Assembly (NCBI GenBank): GCA_963402885.1
Contig: OY727097.1
Location: forward strand, 26,901,401-26,965,400
Origin: Antedon bifida
Lineage: Eukaryota > Echinodermata > Crinoidea > Comatulida > Antedonidae
Reading direction: 5' to 3'
Length of the DNA: 64,000 nucleotides
Part shown: positions 48,534 through 60,864 of the stretch, one piece after another
Layout: each line of letters opens with the position of its first letter
Position numbering within the stretch: position 1 is the stretch's first letter
Made by a program: the position numbers and the translations under genes
The notes under the pieces: generated by a model
Database searches by the model: none
What the model saw: only the letters and a program-made list of their open reading frames with translations
Told to the model about the DNA's origin: nothing

Positions 48534-50013
48534 ATCGTCGATTGCATCATCGTCGTCTTTGCATTGTACCATTAATTTATTTAATTTGCTGTATTTCGGT
48601 CAGAAGGTTCTAGATAATAACAAATTAATTTACTGCATTCTGTCGCATCTTGATGGATTGTTAATAGTCGTGATATAATGAGCCAGGTATTCATACTTGG
48701 GATTAAATAAACAATAAATAAAATACCGAGGTCAAACACCTTTCATTTTCACTTAATATAAACAAAAAACAAGTAGTTAAAATTGTTTCAAGCATAAGGT
48801 TAATCAGTGGTATATTATGTTGCTTCTATGGTCTTTGGTTCAATTCATTTGACTTACCAATATCTAGTGTAGAAATAAACAATTGTACTGTACTTCTTTA
48901 TTTAAAATGATATTCTGAATGTTAAATTAAATGTAACACAGTTATGTTATCTTTGTTAAACAACAAGTTTTGGTATGAAATGGGTTGAAAAAATGGAAAC
49001 GCTGACTGGTCATCAACAACATAAGAAGGACAACAAATTTCAAAAATGTTCCTGTGTAAATTGAAAACGCATGTATAGCCTACATTTCAGTGTGTGTGTG
49101 TTTAAATCAAATGTGCATGTGTATTGTGTAATTCTGAATGGTCTTTTACTACCGCACCCATTTATTCACGTACACCTTTGCTGCGTATGGCGCCCCATAC
49201 TCAGTTTAGTTTTCTGAAAAAATGTTTTTTACTCTCCATGTATAATTCATAACACATATATTATCTTTGCTGTTTATCGCGCCCCATGCTCAGATTTGTT
49301 TTGAAATCTGTATTCTCGACGATAACGAACATTAATAATTCGTGGATTTTGATTGTGGAACACTGTGTGTTTATCTTTCGTGATATTTCACCTTAAAAAA
49401 ATGAGTACTCCGTGATATTATTGGCTTACATACAGCTAATTCCTCCTTCCTCTAATGATTAAATTATGATATATTTTTATTTGCAAGCGGACATTACAAA
49501 ATCTGTTAAAGACAATTAATTTGTGTAATTTAAGCCTTATGATTTATAATAATTCCCACTTGGTTGTAGTTTACTGTGTTTTGTAATTGCTTCATAATTA
49601 GTACGAAGTTTTGTCGCAATTTAAAAGGTCGTTGATTTATTATATAATCTGTAAGATTATTTTAACAACAACTAAATGTCTCCATATATGTGAATAAGTG
49701 CATTTTGTAGGATTGTAGATAATAAATAAATCTTTTTTTTGTCTCCATATATGGGTTAGTATTCACTGATGAAACCATTTTTAAAAAATCTTTTGTGGTT
49801 CACCACCACCTTTATTCATTCAATGTTTCATTATATAATTTCTAAACATCTTCAACCTTTTTTCATTATTTTCTGTTTTTCCCCTCATTAATATCATAAT
49901 GTTAACCTTTAGTATCATATACCATTAGTAAACATTAGCATTCATTTAGAATTTTCTGAATTGCTAAACATTAATACAATTTACAAAGTATTTACTTCTT
50001 AACATTCTTTTTT

Positions 50014-50204
50014 AGTTAAAATAACTATTGTGAGGCATTTAATAAATAGGCAAACTGCCTTAAAATGTCTTAACATGTTTCGAGAAACTATTCTCATCAT
50101 CAGAACAGAAACAACGTCTAGAGTACTTATATATACCAATAGGACAGGTTGTATGTAAATGAGGAAGTAATTAGCATATAAAACAACAAGGAACGTGGGA
50201 AACA
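50014..50204 (-). mobile_element. Penelope-like retroelement fragment with 13-bp target duplication
   Basis: The 191-bp insert is flanked by AACATTCTTTTTT at 50001-50013 and 50205-50217. On the minus strand it contains GATGATGAGAATAGTTTCTC followed by GAAACATGTTAAG, the paired stem and TTTCG-type motif often seen in Penelope-like elements. No intact protein remains. Confidence 0.5.
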
Positions 50205-50363
50205 AACATTCTTTTTTTGTGTGTTAAATCCTCTATTTACAAAACCAATTGTATATTAATTAAATGTACACATTGTGCTTTTATACTTAACTACATACAT
50301 CAAATGCATTGTTTGGTGTACACACATGTAAACATACACATTCATTTTCATGATATGTTTAAT

Positions 50364-50526
50364 AAACCTTTTTATACGCCAACACACGCGTGAGAAGTCT
50401 ATAGTGCGAACGTGCCCTTTGGTATAACACTTGAAGTATAAAAACCTTCTTAGAACGTGCGTGAAAGGCCGCTAGTGTGAACGTACACCTTTTAAGTACG
50501 GTAACACTTGAAGTGTGAAAAGGTTT
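50364..50526. mobile_element. Family G MITE
   Basis: Ends AAACCTTTTTATAC and GTGTGAAAAGGTTT are inverted. The two halves are also direct repeats (AACACTTGAAGTATAAAAAC and AACACTTGAAGTGTGAAAAG; GTGCGAACGT and GTGTGAACGT). Confidence 0.65.
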
Positions 50527-51164
50527 ATGTAAAACAGATTTACGATTAAAGCAATTTCTTTATAATTAATGTATGTGTGGATATTTTATAGTCGTGGCAA
50601 ATTATCCGTTCGTTGCCATCGTGTGAGGTTGTTAATGGCCTCTTTTAAATGCGCCTTTTTTTGGTCAACACTCCATAGTTAATTACTCGTAGTGGATACA
50701 TCGAATTATAATAGCGACTCTATGTAGGCCTATATAATTATTATGATTAAATTAATTTTTTAAAGTAGGCCTAAATAGAGCATCGTTTAATTTTATATTT
50801 TTCTATAACGGTATCATACGGTATATTACAAATATCCGTTATGTAAAATAACACTTTAATGTATTATTTTTGTTTTTCCAAAAACTTAGCATTACCTGGT
50901 GGGTTGACCCTCTTTGAACGGCGTACCACATGTGCCGAAACATGGTACATGTGTGCCAAATAATGTACTCACTGTTTGAGTACACTCAGCACGTATTCAT
51001 TAATGTAGACCAAAACGAGATGGGAGGTCGTAGGTAGCAACAAGTGTATGTAATAGTTGTCGCTACAGATATTCAGATAGAAAATTGAATACAACGAAAT
51101 AATAAGCAAGAAAATTAGGCTATCCGCTCGACACACCGTAAACATACATTGGTTAGCTATTCTT

Positions 51165-51316
51165 AAGCTAGATCTACACTATCAAACTAGTTTGACAAAC
51201 AAAAAGTGTGATGTGCCCAAATATGGTAGTGATATGCCTAATATGACATCATCATATCCATATATTGGCCAATCACATGTTTTTGTCACAAAAAGTTTGA
51301 TAGTGTAGACAGAGCT
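51165..51316. mobile_element. Family A MITE (A10)
   Basis: AAGCTAGATCTACACTATCA to GATAGTGTAGACAGAGCT; core GATGTGCCCAAATATGGTAG. Confidence 0.85.
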
Positions 51317-51929
51317 AGGTCCCACGGTACGAAAAAAAGTTTCCAACCACCCTCCCCCATATATTTTTTTTCTTTGACGGCAAACAATTAGACCTAATAA
51401 TAAGCCTACCATAAGACATTATTTTAATACGTCACATTATGAACTTTACGTGAATGTTCTGTGCCATATTTGTGCATCGTTGTCGTAAAATGACATTTCT
51501 AAAAATTAACGATCAAAAGTTTGAACACTACAGACCTTCTTGTATGTGTCACCATTAATTTAAAACTCGAGTTGAAATTCAACACATTTAATGGACAGCC
51601 TCGAGATAGATAAATATTTTCGAGTTGTTATTGCAATTAGAACATTGTTTAAGTGTTCTAGAATTAATTGTCTACTGTATTACAATGCGATTTACATGTG
51701 GGTAGTGTGTAGTAAAACACACATACACAGTACATGATAATATTTACATTGCCGAAAGTCAGATGAAGAAAAAAAGGCGGGAATTCTTCTCACGTCCCTC
51801 CCTATTACTCTTTTTACTTCGCACGAAATTATTATATTATTATAAATTTGTATCAACTATAAATTTTAAATGGTCTTAATATAGTGTTATTGAATATTGT
51901 TAGGCCTATAATTTGTATACATGTTCTTA

Positions 51930-52285
51930 ATTTAGGCCAACTACTGTATCTGCATGGCGCAGTATACGTGAATTTTTCTGGATCTGCCACGGCGAAACAA
52001 ATAAAAATATACGTCATCAAATAATATTGTAATAACTTATACTGTATGTATTTTCCATTTACTTTACCCACGCCTATTAGGCCTACTACTGTATCTACAT
52101 GCAGTATACGTGAAAGTTCTGCTACGGCGAAACAAATAAAAATATACGTCATCAAATAATATTGTAATAATTTATACTGTTTTTTTCCATTAAGAATGGC
52201 CTATTAGGCCTACTACTGTATCTACATGCAGCATTTTCTGGATCTGCCATGGCGAAACAAATACAAATATACGTCATCAAAACTA
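51930..52285. repeat. Three tandem units of ~125-150 bp
   Basis: Each contains CTACTGTATCTRCATG, GGCGAAACAAATA and AAATATACGTCATCAAA; unit starts near 51940, 52083 and 52208. TAGGCCTA precedes the second and third units. Confidence 0.8.
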
Positions 52286-54331
52286 GATAACAAACAGGCA
52301 AGCATTCTTGGAACTCAACAACCACATTGTTTGTGCATTCTTTAAAGTTTTTTTATTGATTGTATAACTTTTTAATGAGATGACTCGATCGTTTAACGGT
52401 CTTTTTCAGATTCAGATTCGATTTATTACGTCATTCATACATATAGTACAATTGGTTTCTTGGCAGAAAAACACAAACAAAACAATACACACATAATATT
52501 TACATTTATGATCAACATGGAACTAACGACTGATCAAGCAATGTAAAATACAAAAGATCTAATGCATTATCTTTGGAACTCATTGTTGTGTAGCGCTAGG
52601 TAAGAATGAAAATGTATGTCTATTTGTTTTAACTGGAATTGTTGTTAATCTTCCAGATCTGGTAACTACTAACTTATTGTTGAGAATATTAGATTCATTA
52701 GCTAAAATACTATTTAATTTAGATATCATTTCATCATTACACTTTTGTGTGATATCTTTTTATTGTCACAAGTCTAGGCCTACCCGTTTTGCGAATTTAC
52801 AAAAAACTTAAAATGTCCTTGGTTAGAAATCGGACCTCAAGATGACAGCCTGACGCTCATACATCGTCGAGCTTATGTTCTCCTCGAGTATGAACACCCG
52901 GCTAATGAGGGTTTGATTACTCGTCGTTAAGATCACTTTACTTCACAAGTAATAACTATCAATCGATATTAATACTATTCTACTGAATACGAAACAACAA
53001 GTATATGGAACGCCAAACTAAAAAAAAAATAGCTAAAATCATTTTTTTTTCTATAAGGACTATTTAGACCTAGTGAATATCTCATAAAACTTCAGTTTTC
53101 GATGTTTACCCTGGTAAGTTGGTGAAACACGAGAGCCCATGAAGCGAACTTAACCAAGTAAGTAAATAGGTCCGAAAAGCTATCATAACAGATGATTTTC
53201 AGTTGAGTAGGTGGCTTTCTAACATTTTATTCACTGAAATATAATGGCGTTCCATAAATAATTACCATCAGTAGTCGATATTTGACCAAGTAACCCAATT
53301 AGGTGCATAGAGAATGTTTGGAAAATAATTAATTTGGGTACCATAATGATTGCGAACACCCTGATGCTAAAGCAAACATATTTGCATTTCACACTTTATT
53401 AAAAATAACAATCAAAGCGGGGTCATCACCTAGTGTCATGACGTAATACATAACATGTATGCATTATGGCATAATACTGACAAAGATTTTGACTCGGGGT
53501 GCAGAAATCATGGATAATTCATGAGATTAATTATTGTGTGTTAAAGATAGCCGACGTATTTATACTAATGCCTAACCCTCTAAATAATCTCTCTCAACTA
53601 TTAAAAAGAAACATCGAAAATTTCGAAAACGTACGTTATGCTATTGTAAAAAGTCAATAAAGTACGGATAAATATAGCTGATTTTCTTTACTTTTTATCA
53701 AAATCTAATTGATTGACATCATAGTGAAGATAAATACAAAACAGCTATTTTGTCATTGTGATGTATTACGCACATTTATCCATCAGATATTCAAAGAAAG
53801 TATTATAAATGTACATTTTTACATTAAAAAATATGATAAAATGAGGTCTCATAAATAAACAAGACAGTTTAAAGGCTACTTACAGTAGAACATGATTACA
53901 TTGATAATAATAATATAATCAGTTTTCTTTACAGTGGCGATACTTTATGTAAAAAAAACATTTAAGGAAAAAACTACTTTTGAATTGAATATCATCATCT
54001 TTTGAACTTATGGTTGTGTGGATCTTTTTCTATATAGTCTCAATAAAACATGTTAAATTGATTTGTTTTGCGTTATGCTATTACTATTAGCAGTATTATT
54101 ATCCTTCATAAAACCGGGTTACCTACTGTATCCTAGCAACCCTCCTGGGCCTACTTGCCTCCTTAATGTTACCATGAACGTTTCAATTTCAAAGAAACAT
54201 TTCTTTAAATCATATTTAATTAAATTTGTAAACTGGAAAATTTATTGGCACTTCATCCAAAGTTAAAATCTAAAATGTTACTACAAACTCAATAGACGTT
54301 TCGCCCATTGTGATTCACTAATAATATCAGT

Positions 54332-54374
54332 AATATATAAATCATATTATGATTCATATTATGATTTATATATT
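54332..54374. repeat. AT-rich hairpin
   Basis: AATATATAAATCATA and TATGATTTATATATT pair perfectly across a 13-base loop. Confidence 0.7.
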
Positions 54375-54381
54375 ATTTTTA

Positions 54382-54610
54382 ATAGTTGCTTAATTGTAAT
54401 TTAAAAATGGGTTTGTAGAAACCCTAAAACAATTTTCTACTTAAGAATGACAATGGAAAATTTATTGCCGCTAAAAACAAGTTAAAATGTTCTTACGAAT
54501 CAATATATCATGCTTACAGGGTTGTTTATAGTTGCTTTAGTCGTCTGTAATTCAAAGGAGGGTTGCAGAAACCCTAAAACTATACTTTCTATTTTAAAAT
54601 GACCCAAGAA
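54382..54610. repeat. Direct duplication ~147 bp apart
   Basis: TAGTTGCTT.A, GGTT(T)GYAGAAACCCTAAAA and TTTTCTA/TTTCTATTTTAAAATGA occur in the same order in both halves. Confidence 0.55.
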
Positions 54611-56394
54611 GTACACAATGTTAGAATACGGAGGATATTCAGTTAGGAAAACATCTGAATGTAGCCCGTGGCATGCTGGCAGAGTTGTAAAAAGAACCCT
54701 CACTTGACGACAGCTAAAATAATAACAGATACTGACCTAGAAATATTCCAGTTTTTTTATTCCCTTGTTGCAAGAAATTTTGATTCTTGGTAGAAAATTG
54801 TTATTATATAGTTTTGGGTAATACAATATATTGACAGTTTTGAACTATTTATGCATTCCCATTTAATTATAACATAGCATCACTTTAGGCCCAATAAAGT
54901 TTTGTTAACTTTCCATTATAGTATATTAAGTAAGTGTATTCTTCTTATTTGCTGATTTCCTATAACATGCCGGTTTTTATTTCGTTACATTGAATGGTAA
55001 AGGTCTAACCAATGGTTCTATTCAGTCAGTTTAGTTGTAAACATTTTGGGATTGTTGTGCCACGCGATAGGCTGGCGACAATCAAAACAAACCTGTAGAG
55101 TGCGCCGTATATAATAGTTCTTCTCCGCGGCCATGTCACCTTTTGGCCTAAGTTTTTTGTAGATAGGCCTACAGGTATTTTGTTTTAATCTCTTGGTTTG
55201 CTTTATTATGATTAATATAAAGTTTTTCAACGAACTATATTGTTTCCATATCAAGTCAAATCGAATGCTAGTTAAATTGCTATATTAAGCAAAACTATTT
55301 TTATCGGTCCAATCCAGGTCATTTACATTTGATTTGTCAACACTTCTTTCGATATAATAAAATAATAATTGTCACAATTAACGTATTTAAGTTCATAGCA
55401 AATTGCTGAATTGATAGCTTCTCTTGTTACCATACTTTTTAACTGATGGCTTCTCTTGTTACCATATTTTATGCAGCCAGTCCAAAGGGTATTTCTATTT
55501 TTGGATGTGAACGATGTTATAAATAGGGTGTACTAAAATGTACCTCAGCAAAATATTAGTGTACAACCTTTCCAATTACATTATTGATCGAAACATCATG
55601 TTGTAATATAGATAACTAATGTAAAACAAATTAAGTTTATATTGCTAAAAGAACTCCATGAATAGAATGAAATATATACTAAATAAATTAATTATGGTTG
55701 CCAGTTATTCTTAACGAATTATAAACATTATTTTGCTTCGGTTGATTCTACTTTGATTCTTTACTTATTTATTCCTAATTTAGTTCGCTAAATGTCAAGA
55801 ACTTGTATTAGTTGATACAATTTTGTTTTCTCTTTTGTGGCGTAAACACCACTTTTATTCACAGTAATACCATCATAGCATCATGTCACATAGCATCTTT
55901 TTATTATTTTCATTATTATCACCTTTGTTATTTTCTAATGTTTTTATCATTACAATTTGTTCACCTCCATCAGTGGTAGGCATATAACAGTGTAAATGGT
56001 GTAAATTCACTTCATTTCATTCACTTTCTTATATTTTTCTATACTACACTTACAGAAATAAAGGTTAAACAAGATTTGATACAATATTGATATAGTTGGG
56101 AACTACGTCAAGTTTCATAAAAACTAGAGCGTACAGTATACAATCAGACTATTTTAATTACCATGATATTAAAGTGACACTGAAGATAGAACCGTGTTGT
56201 ACGTGTACTCAATCAGCTGTTACATCTCAAATGACATATAAAAAGAACATTCACATTTAACATCCTGAATGCGCAGACGATAGTTCAAAGTTCATGAATT
56301 CCTGAATTTTACAGTAAATTGACCATTTATAATATGAGATTGTAACAATTCCTTCTATATTCTTGGTTGAATTGATACGCTGTTCTTTGATATA

Positions 56395-56733
56395 AGAACT
56401 TACAACAAAATATGATGTGCCCATGTATGGACATGATGATATCATATCACTACAATATTTGGGAATGTGCCAATATAACCAATTATGTTTTAAAAGATAT
56501 CCAATTATGTTATGTTTTTAAAAAAAATATCTCTTTTAACCATATAATTGTACAAACACATTTTGTATAATATAATTATGTAATCTTTGTATATTTTTGT
56601 CATGAATGGACTAATGAATAAAAGTGGGCTAAACCCACGAAAGAGAAAAAAAACAATATTTGGGAATATCACTACCATATTTGGCCACATCACACATTTT
56701 TGTCAAACTAGTTTGATAGTGTAGGCGGAGCTT
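56395..56733. mobile_element. Family A MITE (A11) split by a later insertion
   Basis: The left part (ACTTACAACAAAATATGATG to GGGAAT, 56466) and right part (from 56668 to GTAGGCGGAGCTT) join into one element if the insert and one target copy are ignored. Confidence 0.8.
56467..56652 (+). mobile_element. 186-bp retroposed insert with poly(A) and 15-bp target duplication
   Basis: ACAATATTTGGGAAT is repeated at 56452-56466 and 56653-56667. The insert ends AAAGAGAAAAAAA, so it looks like a reverse-transcribed, probably 5'-truncated LINE or a SINE. AATAAAAGTGGG and a GTGGGCTAAACCCAC hairpin lie just before the A-rich tail. It is younger than the MITE it sits in. Confidence 0.75.
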
Positions 56734-57592
56734 AAGTGTTAAAATGGATTTCAATTTTTTTTCCGGTTCGACGACTCAAACTACCGGTTAGTAGTTATAT
56801 AGCCCGAGTTTGCAATGATGGATAAGGCTCAGCTAGCTTTAATCCTAAGAAAACAGTGCTTTTTCACGAATATAATGATTACTGTTTTTACGTCAATATA
56901 ATGATTTATCCAGATGTTTTGCACAACTATGACGCAATTGTAATGGTAACTCAGTAACAGTACATTTGAAAAAAATGTTAAAGAAGAATGCGTATGATTC
57001 AGAGGTCGTGGTTCGAGTCACTCGAGTTTTTCCACTTTTTCAAAACAATTGTCTACATAAAGTATTGTTTTTTTCTTCATAGAAACCAGTTACTTTTCTT
57101 CTTAGCAACATTTTGCCGATTTCAAATGTTCTCACTTTTTGGTATAGCATAAACAAGACTACTTCCAACAGGGTGCACTATATATACATTAGGATAATAA
57201 TAGCATGGAGCATTTCCAATTAAGTTATCAATCGAAACATCCTGTTTAGTTTGCATAGGTAGCTTTCGATTTATGACGACCGATGACCTACCTAGTTAGG
57301 TCAATCAATATGTCGTCGATAGTCGCCACCTCCTGGACTTTGTCGAGGTGGGGAGCGAGGAAACACCTCCCAATATCCCCGCATGCACACATGTTATTTT
57401 GGTCGTCAGTCCAAAAACAAGCATAGGCCTACTTAGAACACTCGTAACCTTTTTATAGGTAATTTTTGTATTTTGTTCCTTATCAGTTAGTTTAGTTTAT
57501 AAAACTTTAAATCAAGATTATCTCAATGTTCTGTATATGTTCACGTTAATCAAAACAAGTGTAAAACATTATTAAAGTGTGTTACTATATGA

Positions 57593-57706
57593 CTAGGACG
57601 TAACACAAGGACGTAAGCGCAACGCAAGCAAGTTGACCATTGACGAGCGATAGTTCCAATATTCTATCTCTTGTGATTGCGTTGCGTCCTAGTGGGAACC
57701 AAGCTT
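57593..57706. mobile_element. Family B1 MITE, shortened
   Basis: CTAGGACGTAACACAAGGAC to CGTCCTAGTGGGAACCAAGC; part of the right arm, including the second CCAAT-like block, is deleted. Confidence 0.75.
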
Positions 57707-58998
57707 GACATGTAATGGAAGAATGCCGTAACTATATTACACTAAAGGTTGTGATATTATCATAACTCGAAAACTGATATTTTAGGCCTCTGGGTATAAT
57801 CGCACCATGAAGTTTCATGGGTTAACAGAAAAGGTCGCTAGATCATCGCCTACACTTTACACTGTCAATAAGCAAGTCCCCGAACAATTTAATAACCCAT
57901 AAAATATCGACCTGTCGTGATTCGTATTAGATACTGTAAGCCCAGCCAAATGACACATGAGTATGTAAAGAAATATACAAATCCAAAGGCAGATTACTGG
58001 AAAATACTGTGGGTTAAGATCTCAATAAGGATTCAAAATAAAATAAGAAAATTGTAATGAATTCATCTTATTGTTCTCTCCAATGAGAGATTTTATTCAG
58101 TATATGCGGGTCACCAGCCCTATGATACAAGTGTTACCATGAACATTAGATAGGTGCACTTGACGTAATCCACATGCAATTGTGTTTTGGGATTTAGATA
58201 TTGACATTAAGTAGAACATGTTTGGGATATGGTGTGGAAGGTATCGATCTCTTACATTGGTGTATACACGAAATATTAAAACAAAGTGGAAGATATCTTC
58301 AATATCATCATTATTATACTTTACATACCCATTCCTCCCGAGGAACCTTGCGCCATTTTCCCGTTTCCGCTTCTAAATTTAGGATTCCGAGTCTTTAGTG
58401 AACATCATCTTGTGGTATGATTTGTCTATTATATCTAAATAGCTTTCACATTTTAGCTTGGATTTATACTGCGAGTAATAGGAAATAGATGGATAATGAG
58501 ATAGCCTTTCACACCACCTCTGGCATTCAATATCAATACATCATTGCCTGAACAATAAAATATATCTGTTGACATTTTGGACATGTTGTGCATCAAATGT
58601 ATTTTATACGGTGAGAACAATTTGAAGAAACACATTTCTTGGTACATATCAATTGTATAATTAATGAATATTCATGAGTTATAACGATCGTGTTTTTGCC
58701 TTCGTCGGATGCCCATGCATACCAGTTGAATTTGACGATCCCGTGTCCCCTGCTGGCCAATTATCTGCATACAGAACAGTAAAGCATAGAAAACAGTAAA
58801 GTAGTGTGTTTTCATTCCACTAGCATCAGATCTTATATCACATAAATTGATTGCTTAATCATCTCCAACATGGACGACGATCGTTCCCAGGGTTCTTCTC
58901 GTCGCGAATGAATTGTTACCATGGTGTTAGAAAAGATTTACGTCCCGAATTTCAAATAATTTAAAGTTAGCAATAATATTTCTTAATCACTAGATGTT

Positions 58999-59254
58999 AA
59001 GCCATGTCTACACAATCAAACTTTATGTTACAAAACAAGGCCATATACATGGCTGCAGTCGCGTGCTCAAGTTAGTGTTTACCGACCAACCGATCGACCA
59101 ACCGATCGACCAACCGACCGACATCGTGACTAAAAATGTGATGTCAATGTGATGTCATATACACATGATTATGTCATATCACTACCATATGGGTATATCA
59201 CTACCATATTTGGGCACATCACACTTTTTTTTGTCAAACAAGTTTGATAGTGTA
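58999..59254. mobile_element. Family A MITE (A12) with a family E insertion
   Basis: AAGCCATGTCTACACAATCA starts it; the core resumes after 59129 and ends AGTTTGATAGTGTA without the terminal GACAGAGCTT. Confidence 0.75.
59036..59129. mobile_element. Family E element, copy 2, nested in A12
   Basis: It shares CAAGGCCATATACATGGCTG, GTCGCGTGCTCAA and the CCGACCAA run with 26390-26492. ACAAAA and ACTAAAA at its edges may be target duplication. Confidence 0.65.
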
Positions 59255-60864
59255 TAGTTATGACTCTTTTGGGAATGACATAATTTATATTATAAAACAT
59301 AAATATAACGTTAATCATACTTCATGTTTAGTTATTATTTATGACTATTATCACCAGGTGATGACTGAGTATGAAAACATGTCTCTTACTTTTATCGTTT
59401 TCGGTCTTAACACTACTTAAATGAATTACTATATCAATATTTATTATTCGATTTAAAAAAAAAAGATTTCATTCGTTGAGAGATTGTCTGTTTTTATTCA
59501 TAATAATAAACATACCTACTATTTTAAAGTAAACTGTTTATACAATGAATCAAGGCAGAGGTCTAAGCCATCCAAACGGCTTCTCTTCGATCTAGGATAT
59601 TGGTGTAGAGGTTGGTTTCGAACTCGGATCATTCACCAATCTCGCGTTGCACACAATTCTACAAATATTCAACGTTCAATAGTACCATCAAATATCACTT
59701 TCCTTTTATTAGGACTAACGATACTGAACGCACGTGACCAATCAAATGACAATGTATCAGTTTTTAGTGAAGTGAAGATGGTTTTACTGTTTTTTAACAA
59801 TTCGTAAACTAGTTAATTTGTAGTTCAATGATTGTCATTGGTATTTCATTAACCAAAAAAAAAAACAGTTATATCATACACATTATATATATATATATAT
59901 ATAGATGTGATTGCCCGATATCTAGTTAATTAAGCCCTAATGATATAATAATTCAATAGCAATAATAGATAACTGTAATTAAAACTACCACAGGCTTATG
60001 ATTGATAGAGTATCGATGAATGATGACCAGGATGTGTCGCAAGCTTCAATTCGTTTGGGGATACATTGACGACGTGCCGTCTGCTGCGGTGATCGTCTGC
60101 GCATTATTGCGCCATTTGTTCATGTTACAAGTAGGCTTAGGTTAAGTTGTATAGTTGCATATTAAAAAGTTATTGAATACTTGGATTAGAAGATTAACCA
60201 ATAAGAAACCTTGTGTTCTAAAAATTATATCGTCTAATTGAGGGCGCTGTTAAAGAAACTGTAAACGTTATGTCACTAAATAATTACATCTTTAGTCGAT
60301 ATACCTATTTGATATCTTGGGCCTGATTTGCATTGCACGCGTGTTCATTTTTAGGACTTTTTGTATTTTTAAAGTGCAAATAGAAAAACAAATAGAAATA
60401 CAGTTAAATTGTGTGATGGCGCTAGTTACAATCCGTTATGCGTGATTAATTAATGAATGACGTAATGCATAAACATGCATAATTTTAAAGATTTTTACTG
60501 TAAATGCATCATTGTATGCTATTGTAACACTCCAGAGATGTTGTAAATAAAGTACGCCGAGTGAATTTTATGTTTTTGTACTGTCGTCAGACGATAATTG
60601 ACCGACATCATAATAAAATATAACTTTATTGTTTTATTACAACGGCATAAGAACAGCTTTATGTATAGTTCAATATGTACACTGGAGTATGATATAAAAA
60701 TAACATTACAATAAAATGATCTGACATTTAAAATCTCTTTTGTATGTATCTTATGTATGTATTGTATGTAGTAAATCTACCTTTTCTACGGTGAACAAAA
60801 GTTTCAAAGACCACCTGTGTATTATCAGACGTAATAGAAGAGATCTTTGTGTTTTATTTTTCAG

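Larger units (their letters stand above)
35503..60864 (+). other. Intron of gene B (25.4 kb), repeat-rich
   Basis: The intron begins GTAAGT and ends in TTTTATTTTTCAG. It holds MITEs at 36.3, 37.6-38.8, 41.2, 41.9, 45.1-45.7, 50.4, 51.2, 56.4-56.7, 57.6 and 59.0-59.25 kb. Tandem arrays lie at 35.6, 39.5-39.8, 42.7, 43.6-44.2, 45.8-46.5, 47.4-47.6, 48.0-48.5, 51.9-52.3 and 54.4-54.6 kb, and a Penelope-like insertion at 50.0-50.2 kb. No further exon was recognised. Nothing definable was seen in 36415-37635, 38830-39445, 39840-40240, 40310-41190, 42090-42665, 42850-43590, 44215-45100, 46510-47405, 48540-50000, 50530-51160, 51320-51925, 52290-54330, 54615-56390, 56740-57590, 57710-58995 or 59260-60864, apart from a (TA)9-10 run at 59884. 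Confidence 0.75.

Noticed and set aside
56990-57025. Box B-like GTGGTTCGAGTCA
   Set aside because: No box A or SINE tail; a chance match is likely.
59484-59807. 107-codon frame with GTTTCGAACTCGG inside
   Set aside because: It has no recognisable domain, and the tRNA-like box B lacks a correctly placed box A on either strand.
60740-60864. Open frame upstream of gene B exon 2
   Set aside because: It is intron before TTTTTCAG and lacks receptor similarity.
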